Assembly: GCA_015680685.1 (NCBI GenBank)
Contig: MNCI01020297.1
Coordinates: forward strand, 301,960 to 365,959
Direction of reading: 5' to 3'
Length of the DNA stretch: 64,000 bases
DNA from: Gnetum montanum
Lineage: Eukaryota > Streptophyta > Gnetopsida > Gnetales > Gnetaceae
Shown here: piece by piece, positions 25,870 to 36,861 of the stretch
Position numbering within the stretch: position 1 is the stretch's first letter
Layout of the letters: each line of letters opens with the position of its first letter
Translations under genes and position numbers: made by a program
Notes under the pieces: model-generated
Told to the model about the DNA's origin: nothing
What the model saw: the letters and a program-made list of their open reading frames with translations, nothing else
Database searches by the model: none

Positions 25870-28683
25870 TACATGACACTAACTTCTATATACATGACTC
25901 CCTAGTGCCATAGTGGAGTTTACAAAAATGAACACATGACATGATAATTTTGACAAAGAATAAAAAACAAAATCTAGCAAGTTTAAATGTAGCCTTATGT
26001 TGTTTTGGGTGGAGGTGGATCTTTCCCTTGTCATTAGGCTTTTTAAATTGGTACTTATTTAGGAGTGCCTACAACTTCTCTTCTTCTATTCTTGGATCAT
26101 GGACTATCCATGTTGATGAACTAATGCTTGATGGATTCGGCACATTCCATGAACATGGAAATTACAAAAACATCTGATTGGCTTTAAGTACCATGCTGCA
26201 ACTATCATTTCTCTTTTTCAAAAGCTCTAGCCTTTTATCTGAGTTCATGATAGTCCGTTAATCTTATGGCTAGATTCACTACTATATCCTTTTGCCCCTA
26301 ATAGCTAACCTTAATCACTTCTAGTTCTGAGTTTGCTACTTGAAGTTTCTATAGAGCATCTTTTCTATTTGTAAACTCTTTCTCATATAAAGCATAAGTG
26401 ATTGCTACTTGTTGTTCTAGTTCATTTTTGGGCATGTCTACTATTAACATGGCTGAATTAGCATATCAAATGTTTACTAGTGCCATGTATTTTTTAAATT
26501 CTTCTATATGTAGATCTTTATTTTTCACTTTTGCTTGATAGGTCTCGGCCATGCTATCCAGGATGGATTGCCAATCAGGATTTTGTTGTGCAATCAAATT
26601 GATTTTGACCTTTGCCATTTGGGTCTATTTCTTATTTTTTTATTTATACATACCTAATTGGTCTTGGAAGTGCTCTTTAAGCCTTTCATGTTTCTTGGTC
26701 TCATTTTTATCTAATAGCATGTACCTCCTTCATAGAGAGGGCTATGTTTTCTCTTATGTGATGGATCATATCTTAGTTGACCCTCATTAGTTACTCCCTC
26801 AACTGATGGATAATTTCTTCTAAAGTGTTTTTCTACCGTTTTATTATGGTTAACCTCATGTTTTTTATAGAGAGTTATTTATTTTCTTCTTGTAAGGCAG
26901 TAAGTGCTTTGGCATGGGCATATGATTGGGCTTCAACTATTGAAGCATTCAATATTGCCTTTTCTTTCTCATCTTCTATATCTTTTCTGCTTTGAAGAAG
27001 GAAATTGATCTACTTAGTTCTGAATTGTGCTATCTTATTTGGTGCTATGAACCAAGTTGGATCTCTCTTTTCTACTCTTAGGGCTACAAGTTCTTCTTAT
27101 AATCTATGAAGCTCATTCTTAGCATGTTCTACCCTAGTTTTGGCCATGATTAATTTTCCCTTGGTGGGTATTAATTTAGATTGTGTTGTAGTGATATTAG
27201 TAGGAATATCAAATAGATTTTCCATAACATGTCCTATCTGCAATAGTTTATCTAACACATCTTCATGTTTTGCAGGATTCATAGACGTTCCAGCTATCAT
27301 TTGAGTATCTTTTGCTCCAAAAATATCAACTAGTGGCACAACATGTACATTAAAAGATTCTTTAATGTGATTTTTGAACACTTCTATGGCTTCTGTTGCA
27401 TCATGGTGTTGCATGATCAAAATTGTGGCTCCTTCTCCCAATTCAAGCATCACTTGAAATGATGCAGTGTTGCTCGAAATTTGTTGTGACCATTGGACCT
27501 CTCCTCTTGACTACAATGATATCTGTGCACTGGCAAGATTAGTTGAAATGGTTGGCTTGACTGCATCATCAATTACTTTGAATAAATTGACCTCTTCCCT
27601 GCTTTCCCAACTCATGGTTTCTACAATTTGCTGTAGATGACTCATTGAAGGCCTATAATCTTGCGATGATTATGGTGGAACTTGTGGTTGTTGCTACTAT
27701 TATCCTATGGGTTGGGTAGTCTCCTTAGTTCCTACTTGTTCTTCTAATTTGTCCTTTTTCAGAGGCACTAGCTTGAGCATTTCAGCATAGGAAGCATTTT
27801 TGTCCTTCCTCAATGCATCATTTGTATACCCTTGGATAGCAGCCTATTTACATAACTTCTAGATAAGGTAAGGAAATAGAAGTGTTAACGTCACTGCCTT
27901 CTTTTCTTCGAACCACCTTTGGATTTCTTTGAAGTAAAGGTGAGTGATGTTTGCATTGAATTTTCTCATTAATATTGCACTCCTTCTAGCTACATATGTA
28001 GAGATTCTATTTAGTCTTTTGGTAGGAAATAGGTGATAAGTGCCAATTTTAAAATAGATCTTTTCTTCTATAGCCAATTCGTTATATTCTTTATTTTCCT
28101 TACCATATGCTTGTTATACCCACAACTTCCTAGCATCTATGTCATATCTAGTTGATATCTATGCCACCTTTGCTTCTCGATTAGGCACATTCAATACCTC
28201 TGTAATTTCCTTAACTGAGTAAGATACTGATATTTCTGCAATTTTGAATGTAGCATTAGCTTCTCAATTTTTCCAAAACTAGAGTGTTTCTCCTAGATAT
28301 CATTCTTCATTATTTTTTAGATTAGGCCACAAAGGAGATGACTAAAGTTGGGACTTAATAGCTTCTAGAGAAAATTCCAAGAATGGACCAAACTTAAGTT
28401 CCATAATTACTATTGACATGATGGATTTTTTCTAAATTTCCTAAAGGCATTCAAGTGATAGTATAAGTTGTTGTCCCTAGATAGGTACTGGTGGAACATC
28501 TGTCTCTACTTGAGTATATTGCTCTATGACAAGAGTTTGTTGATGAATGCTAAAGGATTATGCTTCTTGCTCTCTTTATTCTATTTGTGGATTTTTCTCA
28601 CTCGCTTGTCCTCTTCCATGGCCTCTAGATCTTTTGATTACTAGGTGTGGAATTTCTCCTTGTGCTTCTCTTTTTGGAGCCAT
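25870..28683 (-). pseudogene. X1 ORF2: uncharacterised family X protein with coiled coil
   Basis: I do not recognise this family. The start ATG at 28683 opens MAPKREAQGE, matching X2 MAPKRGAQGE at 21158. At 28077-27859 YFKIGTYHLFPTKRLNRIS matches X2 near 22380. At 27453-27097 EGATILIMQHHDATEAIEVF and HEDVLDKLLQIGHVMENLFD match X2 and the copy at 62100. Near 26110 VHDPRIEEEKL is the conserved C-terminal motif. Heptad-like, Lys/Glu-rich stretches suggest a long coiled coil. Length is about 900 codons with many stops. Conservation in three separate copies means the protein once served the family; its role is unknown. Confidence 0.7.
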
Positions 28684-29335
28684 TTACAATCAATCAAGGG
28701 TTTGGAATTACTAGAATAGCTTGATAAATGAGCAACAATTTGATACCTTACTCATACCCTTAGTCATATCAAGTTCTTAGTTTATTACAATTGTAAAGTT
28801 AAAATATTTTTTAATAACAACCCCATTAATACTTTAAATGAGTGGTATGATCAATTAGAAGTCTTCTTAAAGTGGTTTTGGCCTTAACATGAGTGGTTTG
28901 CTTTAAACATTCTTAATATGTTTTCTTAAAGTTACCCCTATAATACCTTTTGGTTGTTAGTAATTTCAAAAAAATTGACTCAAATTTTCCTTACTAGCAC
29001 TCCTCTATGACTAAGGTGATCACTCTAGGATCATGTAGCTTCAAGAATCATGCAAATTGGGGTAATAATGAACAAGTTATGGGTGTTAGAATTTGGAGTG
29101 TTAGAGCTCTTAGCTGTAAAGAAAAATTAGCAACAACTCCCTTCTTATGAAATTTAGAAATGAAAAATTGTTTCTAAGTCCCCCACACTATATATAATAT
29201 TTATGTGTGTGATATTGTAAATGTGATGCCACCATAGAAAAATAAAAATTTCTAAATGCTTTTTCTTGGAAAAAATTGAGTCCCATAGGATAACTAAAAG
29301 ATATGCATCATGTTGAAAGGGTCTTAATATGGAGA
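28684..29335 (-). other. X1 region upstream of ORF2, no gene
   Basis: AT-rich sequence with no frame of interest. On the minus strand, the bases before the ORF2 ATG read CTTGATTGATTGTAA, aligning with TTACTTGATTGTAG in X2, where it would be a usable 3' splice site; here the terminal G has become A. Confidence 0.6.
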
Positions 29336-30171
29336 TGATGAATCATGTTTAGTTGTGATCTGATATCAAATACCCAATATTAGATATGTAATATCAGGTC
29401 CTAAGAAGCAATGTTAGATATTTGATATCATGAGATGTATGCCAGCCTATAAATATAGCACTTGGGCACACAATCTGGGCATTAGTTTTTGAATAGAGTA
29501 ATGACGTTCTTGTAGTTTAGCCATTCTAGAGTTAGAATATTTCTGAGTGCCCATAGCAAGAGTCTGAGTGTTACGAATCTTTATTCAAGCATTGATATAC
29601 CTGAGGACAACAGTGTAACAGAAATAAAGATGAGCCCTTTTGATAATCCTTACAACACTGAGAATAGATTAATGTTCTCTGTAATGCATTTAATATTCAT
29701 GCACTTTACCTTAATGCACTTTAATTAAGCAGTTAATTTCCAGTTGTTAATGAACACAAGCATGACCACTTTGAGCATATGTGTAGTTCTTGATAATTCA
29801 AAAATGCTTAGCTTTTGATAACCCAATAGCACTATATGCATTCAAGATGTGTCTGAAGAGTGGGAATGAGTACTTGTGTTAGGTTATCTAGGCAGTAGAT
29901 TAATTAGATATTAGATTCCTCTACCTTTCATTCTTGTTATAGGTGATTAAACTTATAAAATATGAAATGATAAAAATCATATACCTCAGTTGCACTTAAC
30001 CATACACTTATACCTCATGAGTGGAACTGAGAAGACAATGATCGTCCTGGTTAGATTTCTCTTCCTTGAACCAGTGTACTTAGAAACTTAAGGTCTATGG
30101 AGTTCGATTGGATCACGTGTGAATGCTTGTGATTAGTATGGTTGGGCAAAGGGGTACCTCATTGCTCATCA
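29336..30171 (+). repeat. X3 5' LTR
   Basis: 836 bp, TGATGAATCATG to GCTCATCA. TATA box TATAAATA at 29448-29455. U3 holds repeated GATATCA and TATTAGATAT words between 29360 and 29435. R and U5 align with the other family X LTRs (GTATGGTTGGGCA, GGGGTACCTC). Confidence 0.9.
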
Positions 30172-30190
30172 TTGGCACTGTCATTGGGAA
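30172..30190 (+). promoter_or_regulatory. X3 primer-binding site (tRNA-Asp type)
   Basis: TTGGCACTGTCATTGGGAA differs from the complement of the plant tRNA-Asp 3' end (TTGGCGCCGTTGCCGGGGA) mainly by transitions, as expected from decay of methylated cytosines. Confidence 0.75.
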
Positions 30191-30336
30191 CTTTTTAGTT
30201 GTTATGTGCACTATCTAGGATTTAGTGAAAATTATTCAAAATCATTGGAATGAACCCTAGAGTCATATCATACTTTAAAATAACTACAAAAATCTTTTAA
30301 AAAAAACATACTATGTTCTTATTTCTCTAACACAAG

Positions 30337-32197
30337 ATGTCTTCTTCTCATAGGAGTGATTCTCTACCTGAGTCTGATAGAGTACATCAACAAGTGCCCT
30401 AATAATACAAAATGATATATGCTTATCTTGATGAGTATGTGCCAAATTTCACCTTCATTGTACACTAGGATGAATAGCTATGATGGCATGACATGGAGGG
30501 CAACATTATGTTGTCACCAGATCAATTCGTTCTTACAATGCTCTAAAAAATGCTTATAAGATTAGGTCTCCAAGGACTTCATGCTAAGTACAATATATGG
30601 GATAGTGATGCTAGGGACTATCATCCCACTAAGGCACAACATGTCAGAGATCGAAAACTCGGATAGTGCTATGAATTTATGAAGGGAAGATGGTTCATTA
30701 ATTTTCCATACCTACTATACCAAAAAGATGGTGGAGAATCCTTCTTTGGGGGTTTTCCATTCGGTGAAATTCCTCTCTTTGACTTTGGTGAAGGAGGTTA
30801 AAACCAAAACCTACAATCCATGATTCATAATTTGGGTTTTGGCAACAATGGATCTAACAATAAAGGAGGATCCAAGAAGGAGGGTCAAGGAAAGGATGCA
30901 AATAAGAAAAAAGATCGTGATTATGGCTATGATCATTGAAGAGAGGGTAGCATACATTGTGATGATGCTAGTCCCCCTTCCTCTTCACCTATGTCATCAT
31001 CATCTTCCTCTACTAGCTCCAATTGCAACTGCAAGGGGCATAATCATGATGGAGGTGATTTATGAGACTAAGGTAAGCGAAGGGATCATCGAGCAAGTCA
31101 AGACCAGGGGTTTAATCATTTAGGAAAGGCCTACTACCATGAATGAAGGGGTAGCATAGGGCATCATAGGCACCAAAATCATGGCCTTGATGAGCCTTTG
31201 CTTGCTACCTAGAGTATGCTAAACATTGTAGAGCCAATAAGAATTCCCACAAGGCATGGAAAAGCTAGTTAGATTAAGAGGCTAGACATGAACAATATCC
31301 CTAAGTTTGAAGGGGGATATAACTCAAATTCACAGAACCATCTCCAAGCTTTTCAAGATGCATGTGCCTTGCAAAATATAGAAAATAAGTGGTAAAAGCT
31401 TAAGTTGTTTCCCAGGACACTCATTGAAAAAGTAGAAAACTGGTACTAGTCCTTAGAACTAGAATCTATCGAAAAGTGAAGTACAATGCTTGAATTATTT
31501 AATGACAAATATTAGACATACTTTCAAGTGTCCAACTTAAATAGGTAGATCCAACGATAGAAACAAGGGACACATGAACCCTTAGATGCCACCATGAGCC
31601 AATACTATTTCTTAATGCACAGATGTCCTAGCCATGGTTATTCTCAACTAAAGCAACTTCACCACATCATAGATGGGCTTCAATAACAGATGAGGAGAAC
31701 TCTTGGTGTTTATGCCCAAGGACAAGTATTAAAATTAAGAGCCCATTAGATTCAAAGGTTGATTAAGCTAATAGTGAAAGAGGAAGGAGAATTAAGGAAA
31801 CAAGAAAGTGCAGAAGAGTACAACCATGATCCTTCCATTTGCAAGAGGGAGGTTCAATTCTATGACTGTGAAGAAGAATCAGTACTTGATAACATGGTGA
31901 ACCAAAAAACCTTACCACTTCAAAAATTTTAGTTTGAAATTTTGGCCAAGGTTGATCAGTTATGGGACTTTATGGATAGTAGATTTTATGCTATCCTAAA
32001 AATCACTGAAGATTCCAAAGAACAAGATAGTCATCATGATCACAAGAGGCACAAGGAAGCTGAACATGCTAATCAAAGAGGTAAGGACAAGATTGTAGCA
32101 ATAAAGGAAGTTGTAAAAACTAAATTAGATGATGATGGTGGGTGTGACATTTGCCATTGTGAGTATCCTAAGGGATGTTGTCCTATTGTGTCATACT
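30337..32197 (+). pseudogene. X3 gag, truncated at its last codons by XY
   Basis: Starts MSSSHRSDSLPESD at 30337. The N-terminal block YVPNFTFIVH and DMEGNIMLSPDQF is shared with XY gag. A Gly/Lys and Ser-rich linker (30780-31050) precedes the capsid domain: MNNIPKFEGGYNSNSQNHLQ (31290), LIEKVENWY, MLELFNDKY and HIIDGL. The zinc knuckle CDICHCEYPKGCC near 32150 has Tyr instead of His. The frame then runs into the XY LTR at 32198. Many stops fall at former Gln or Trp codons. Confidence 0.85.
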
Positions 32198-33089
32198 TGA
32201 TGAAGTGTCATTAGTCGATGCATCGACTAGGCCATCTATACGCGGCCGCGTTGATGCGGACGTAGCCTTCCATGCGTCGACATGGCCCCATTTACACGAA
32301 GCCTATTTTGACCTATAAATTAGAGGGCCTTTTGCCTCATTTAGGTACCTTTCAGTTAGTTGTAGTGAAGCTCTTATAGTTTGTTCCTGCAAGAGATAGA
32401 ATATTTTCCAAGTGCCCACAGTAGGTGTAAGAAAAGTGATGGGCTCTTTATTCGAGTGTTGATGTATCTGAACCCATTGGCATGACGACAATAAAGTCGA
32501 ACTATTCAAGCATTCCTTGCAGCATTTGGACTTAGCTATTTTATGCATTTAATAATTTAATATGTTTATGCTTTATTAGTTACTTGTTAATTATTTAAGT
32601 TTCTATTATTGTTATCTCAATTACTATCACTCATTCGTAGTTCGTAAAGGCCATAAGTATGACCATCTCGAATGTAAATCAAACACTTGGTAAACCCAAT
32701 GATGCTTAATGTTTGGTAACCTAGAAGTGTTAGGAGATGCTTAGAATGTGCTTGGAAGATGGGATCAGATACTTATGCTAGGAATAGTTAGAGTACAAGC
32801 TAGGATAATTATAGATTAGATAATAGTTTATTCCGTACTTTTCATACCTTAAATTAGCCACCAAAAGATAAGTAAAAAGCTATAAAAATCATTAGCATTA
32901 ATCTCACTTAACCATCGCAAGAAGAACATCACAAGTGAGATTAGGAAGACAACAACCGTTCTAACCCAAGGTTTCGCTGGTTAGAGTCTAGTGTATGTTA
33001 AGTGCTTATAGTTTACAGATTTTGACTAAGTCACTTGTAAACGCTTGTGATTTGTATGGTTGGGCGTAGAGGTACCTAGGCGCTCATCA
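32198..33089 (+). repeat. XY 5' LTR, family X
   Basis: 892 bp, TGATGAAGTGTCATTAG to CGCTCATCA. TATA box-like TATAAATT at 32314-32321. U3 contains strong palindromes (TCGATGCATCGA at 32215, GCGGCCGC at about 32241). The rest aligns with X LTRs (GGTTGGGCGTAGAGGTACC). Confidence 0.85.
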
Positions 33090-33108
33090 TTGGTGCCATT
33101 TTCAAGGA
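33090..33108 (+). promoter_or_regulatory. XY primer-binding site (tRNA-Asp type)
   Basis: TTGGTGCCATTTTCAAGGA, with one transversion and several transitions from the tRNA-Asp complement. Confidence 0.7.
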
Positions 33109-33256
33109 CTTGTTAGTCTTACATGCATCATCTAACCTTAGTGAAATTATCATTCAATTCATTTTAATGGACCTAGGATAGAAACATTTATGCATGCTAG
33201 GCAGATTAAAGTAAATAGTAAGGTACATCGATTACATGGACCATCTAACATGCAAT

Positions 33257-35059
33257 ATGTATTCTCACAAGAGAGAGGTATCCAACCCACCAGTGCCACA
33301 AGAATGTCAAGTGGTGTACAAGCATCCTAATGATTATGTCCCTAACTTCACTCTCATCCTACATTAGGATGAGTAGCTACGATGGTGGGACATGGAGGGT
33401 AGCATCGTGCTACCACCTAACCGATCAGCTCCTGCGATGCTATATCACAATCTAGGAAGATTAGGCATCCAAGACCATGGAGCAGAGTATATCATGGAGG
33501 ATCATGACTACCGAGACTATCATCCCACTAAGGCTTAACGAGCCCGAGATCAGTAGTAGGTGGACAGATATGAATATCAGAAGGGGAAACAATTTAGTAA
33601 CCCCTTATTCTCGCAAGGGCTACAAGATGATGGGGATCCCATATTTCATGATACCCATTCAAACGAACTTCCCCTAAGGTAGTAGATCCTCCATTCCAAA
33701 ATTTAGAACAAGCCTCTTAGTAACCAAGATCCTCAAGGGAATGAAGGGTCACATAGCAAGGATGGGCAGGTTGATTGAGGCCGTCATCAGGGTAGAGGGG
33801 GAGATCGACATCAGAGCGGTGGTGATACCTCTCCTTCTTCTCCATCCTCTCGCTCTCCTACACCTTCATCCAGCTTAGGCTCTAAACGTAATCGGGGTAG
33901 GAAGGTGCGAAAGGATGGTGGTAAAAAGGTTCGAAAGGGACAATGTGAGGAAACGTGCGACCAATCATGTGATGCTTGCCAGCATGAAAGGAGGGGTAGC
34001 CAGAATCATCATAGACATCATGGTCCTCAGAAGGACTATGATTTAGATGAGCCATTGTTGGCTACTCGAAGCATGCTTCAAATCATTGAGGTAGTCCAAA
34101 TCCCTAGTAGGCACATGAAGGATAGCCGGATCAAGCACGTTGATATGAACAACATCCCCAAATTTGAAGGGGGATACAACTATGATCAGCAGACTTACCT
34201 GCAGGCATTCCATGATGTCTGCACCCTATAGAACATTGACAATGATTGGTAGAAGCTGAAGCTATTTCCTCGCACACTTATCAAAGAAGTTGAAAGTTGG
34301 TATCGGTCCTTGGAGCCAGAATCAATCAGAAGATGGAGTACGATGGTTGAAATTTTCAATAACAAGTATGAAATGTACTCTAGAGTGGTGAATCTGAGAG
34401 GGTAGATCCAAGGCTGGAAACAAGGGAATCATGAACCCTTGGATGCCACCATGAGCAGGTACTACTCATTATTGCATCGGTGCCTTGGTCATGGTTAGTC
34501 TCAATGGGCACAACTTCTCCACATCATTGATGGTCTCTGTTTTGAAGCGCGAAAGACCCTTGGCATGTACGCCCAGGGATGACTGTTAGAGCTAAGGGCC
34601 CATCAATTATAGCACCTCATTGAACAGGTGGCTAGGAAGGAAGGAGAACTTAGAAAAAAGGAGAGTGTAGAAGAATTCAACCAGGATCCTTCCCTTAGAA
34701 AAAGGGAAGTCCAATTTTGTGATGAGGAGGAGGAATCACCATTGGAAGTAGCGGTGAACTGAAAGACCTTGTCATTACAAAAGTTTGTATTTGAAATTTT
34801 GGCAAAGGTTGATAAGATGTGGAACTCTTTGGATGAAAAATTCCAAAGTGTGATAAAAATTGCAGAAGCACCCAGAGAACAAGGTAATGATCACGATTAG
34901 CATAGGAAGAAGGAAGCTAAACGTGCCCAATATAAGGGTAAGGGAAAAGTTGCTGTAGCAGAGCAGGTTGTAGACTCTGACACTGAGGAGGATGACAAAT
35001 GTGGCATATGCCAATATGAACATCCTAAGGGATGTTTCCCTATGGTGTCACATCTTTAA
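33257..35059 (+). pseudogene. XY gag, family X
   Basis: ATG at 33257 (MYSHKREVSNPP). N-terminal YVPNFTLILH and DMEGSIVLPP match X3. A basic stretch near 33900 (RKDGGKKVRKG) and a His-rich stretch lead to DMNNIPKFEGGYNYDQQTYL (34145), the start of the capsid domain, with SLEPESIRRWSTMVEIFNN (about 34310) and LLHIIDGL. The zinc knuckle CGICQYEHPKG is near 35000 and the stop, a TAA, is at 35057-35059. Premature stops are mostly TAG or TGA where relatives have Gln or Trp. Confidence 0.85.
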
Positions 35060-36500
35060 GAGTCTACGGTGTATGCATTGAACCCTCGCTTGGCAAAGAG
35101 GTAAACACCCCAGAGGTTGCCTTACCCATAGGGCAACCCAAGGCAGTTACACTAGTAGTAAGGATACTATCCAAGTGGAGCACCACTATAATTGTATGAA
35201 TACTTCCAATAGTGGTAGCACCTACAAACATGGGGGATGCCACCTCCAAGGTAGCAATACCCTTACAAACAGCCAGATCCCTATGGGTACTACGTTTAGT
35301 AACCGGTCTCTCCAGGGGACTCTTCCAGTCATGCGGCCTTTCAAAGTCATTACCACCCCCTAGAATATTTTCAACCTCAATATCCATCACCTAGGGGGGA
35401 CAACCCACATCTTTTCTATCCTTCATCACCTTCTCTTGCCACTCCTCCATCACATCCCACTCAGCTGCCACCTATTCCATCGATGTAGGGAGAGATACCA
35501 CCATAGCCGCAACAATGAAACACTACGAGGGCTATTAACTTACAACTGGCACCTCAGCGGAGTGGATCGGAATCCAAACCATGAAAACATCCTTTTTTAT
35601 GGCCCAATAATCTGAACATACCCTCAAATACACCTGTGGCTAGTACCTCTGAACCTTCAAGCACCTCCACTATTCCACCGCCCGAGCAGCCTTCAAGCCA
35701 ACCACACTCCAATGTCTAGATGGTCATGCTCATACATGCCATGACTGACTACATCAAGGTAGGTCATCTTACCTAAAAATTAACTGATCTGGGAAGCCCC
35801 CTCATCTATCTTCAGGTAGTAGAGAATGACCCATGCAAAGATCTTCTGGACTCAGGGTCAAGAACTGGAACTATCCCTTGCTAAAGAAGAGCAACATCCA
35901 GCTCGAGTTAGTAGACTAGTCCATCACTGTTCCCTTGGGATTGGTGGAGGACATTGTGACCATCGTTTGTGGGTGGTCCTATCCTACTGATTTCCTGGTC
36001 ATCCGTGTGAAGAACTACAAGGGTAACTTCCCAATCATCATGGGAAGAGCCTAGTTAAGCACAGTGGATGCATGACTAGGACTCTAAGATCTATCCCTTG
36101 AAATTTCAAAGGAAAATCCTTTTAGGAAGATTGAGAAGAAGCACATTCCATGCATTGCATACAGTGACTTAGGGTGCAACTATGTGCAGCAATTATAGTC
36201 AGCTAAGCGGATATCCATTCAGGCATGCAGTCAGTGTACCAAGGAATCACCTGTTTAACAGTGCCTATACGCAGCAGCCATCAATCAAGAGGGCACCCAA
36301 TGGCTAACAACTGATTCTACTAGTAGTACATTGTGTATGGAACCATCTGAGGGGCTTGTACAAGCCTATGTTGAAATCATGGATGAAATGGAAGAGGTTC
36401 ATCAACAAGTCTCCATTGTTGATGACCAAGATGACTAGGGGAAGTTGCAAATCCCTGAGAGCTTCAAACAAGAGCCCTTAGAGCTAACCAAAAATTTTAT
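35060..36500 (+). pseudogene. XY proline-rich linker and retropepsin-like remnant
   Basis: From 35360 to 35700 one frame is rich in Pro and Ser. At about 35850 it reads DLLDSGSRTGTI, resembling the D-[ST]-G active site of aspartic proteases. Then come ITVPLGLVEDIVTIVCGWSY and FPIIMGRA (to 36060), the layout of plant Ty3/gypsy retropepsins. The expected Asp-Ser/Thr-Gly triad is present but the frame has stops. It differs clearly from the family Y protease (VDDG, LILGRPWLA), so it belongs to the X part of the composite. An acidic tail follows to about 36480. Confidence 0.65.
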
Positions 36501-36504
36501 CTCA

Positions 36505-36740
36505 TCTTGAACTAGCAATCTATCTTTGCAAAGTTTACCTATTAGTGGTCCACAAAGACCTTAAACTAGTGATCTGGGCTTTCAAAATCTACTCGTTAGT
36601 GGTCCACAAAGACCTTAAACTAGCAATTTTGGCTTTCAAGTCTACTTAGTAATGGTCCGCTACAACCTTACACTAGCAATTTTGGCACTCGTTTCAGGTC
36701 TTGATATGGTCCACTAAGACCTTAAACTGACAACCTCGAC
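36505..36740 (+). repeat. TTAAACT repeats before XY pol
   Basis: About six units around GGTCCACAAAGACCTTAAAC followed by TAGCAAT, spaced 35-65 bp. They mark the border between the X-type protease remnant and the Y-type pol. Matching repeats occur before and after pol in Y2 and in Y1. Confidence 0.85.
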
Positions 36741-36861
36741 TTGCAAACTTTACACAGTAATTGATGATTATATTATGTTGTATTGTTACTTTACAAACAT
36801 TCATTATAGGCTATTGCTACAAACAGTTATCACTTGACTTGGCTTTTTCTTATTGTGGCAG

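Larger units (their letters stand above)
15284..29335 (-). mobile_element. X1: family X element, minus strand, interrupted by X2, cut by X3
   Basis: Read on the minus strand, ORF2 (28683 to about 25870) is followed by a G-rich polypurine tract (reverse of CATACCCCCACAA at 25797-25809) and a 3' LTR in two pieces, 25798-25497 and 15768-15284. The LTR break is exactly the X2 insertion with its AGTAA duplication. The LTR's outer end, TGATGAGCGATGG on the plus strand at 15284, is the complement of the X terminus. The gag and 5' LTR would lie beyond X3, which begins at 29336; they are outside this window. Candidate left target duplication: ATATA at 15279-15283. Confidence 0.85.
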
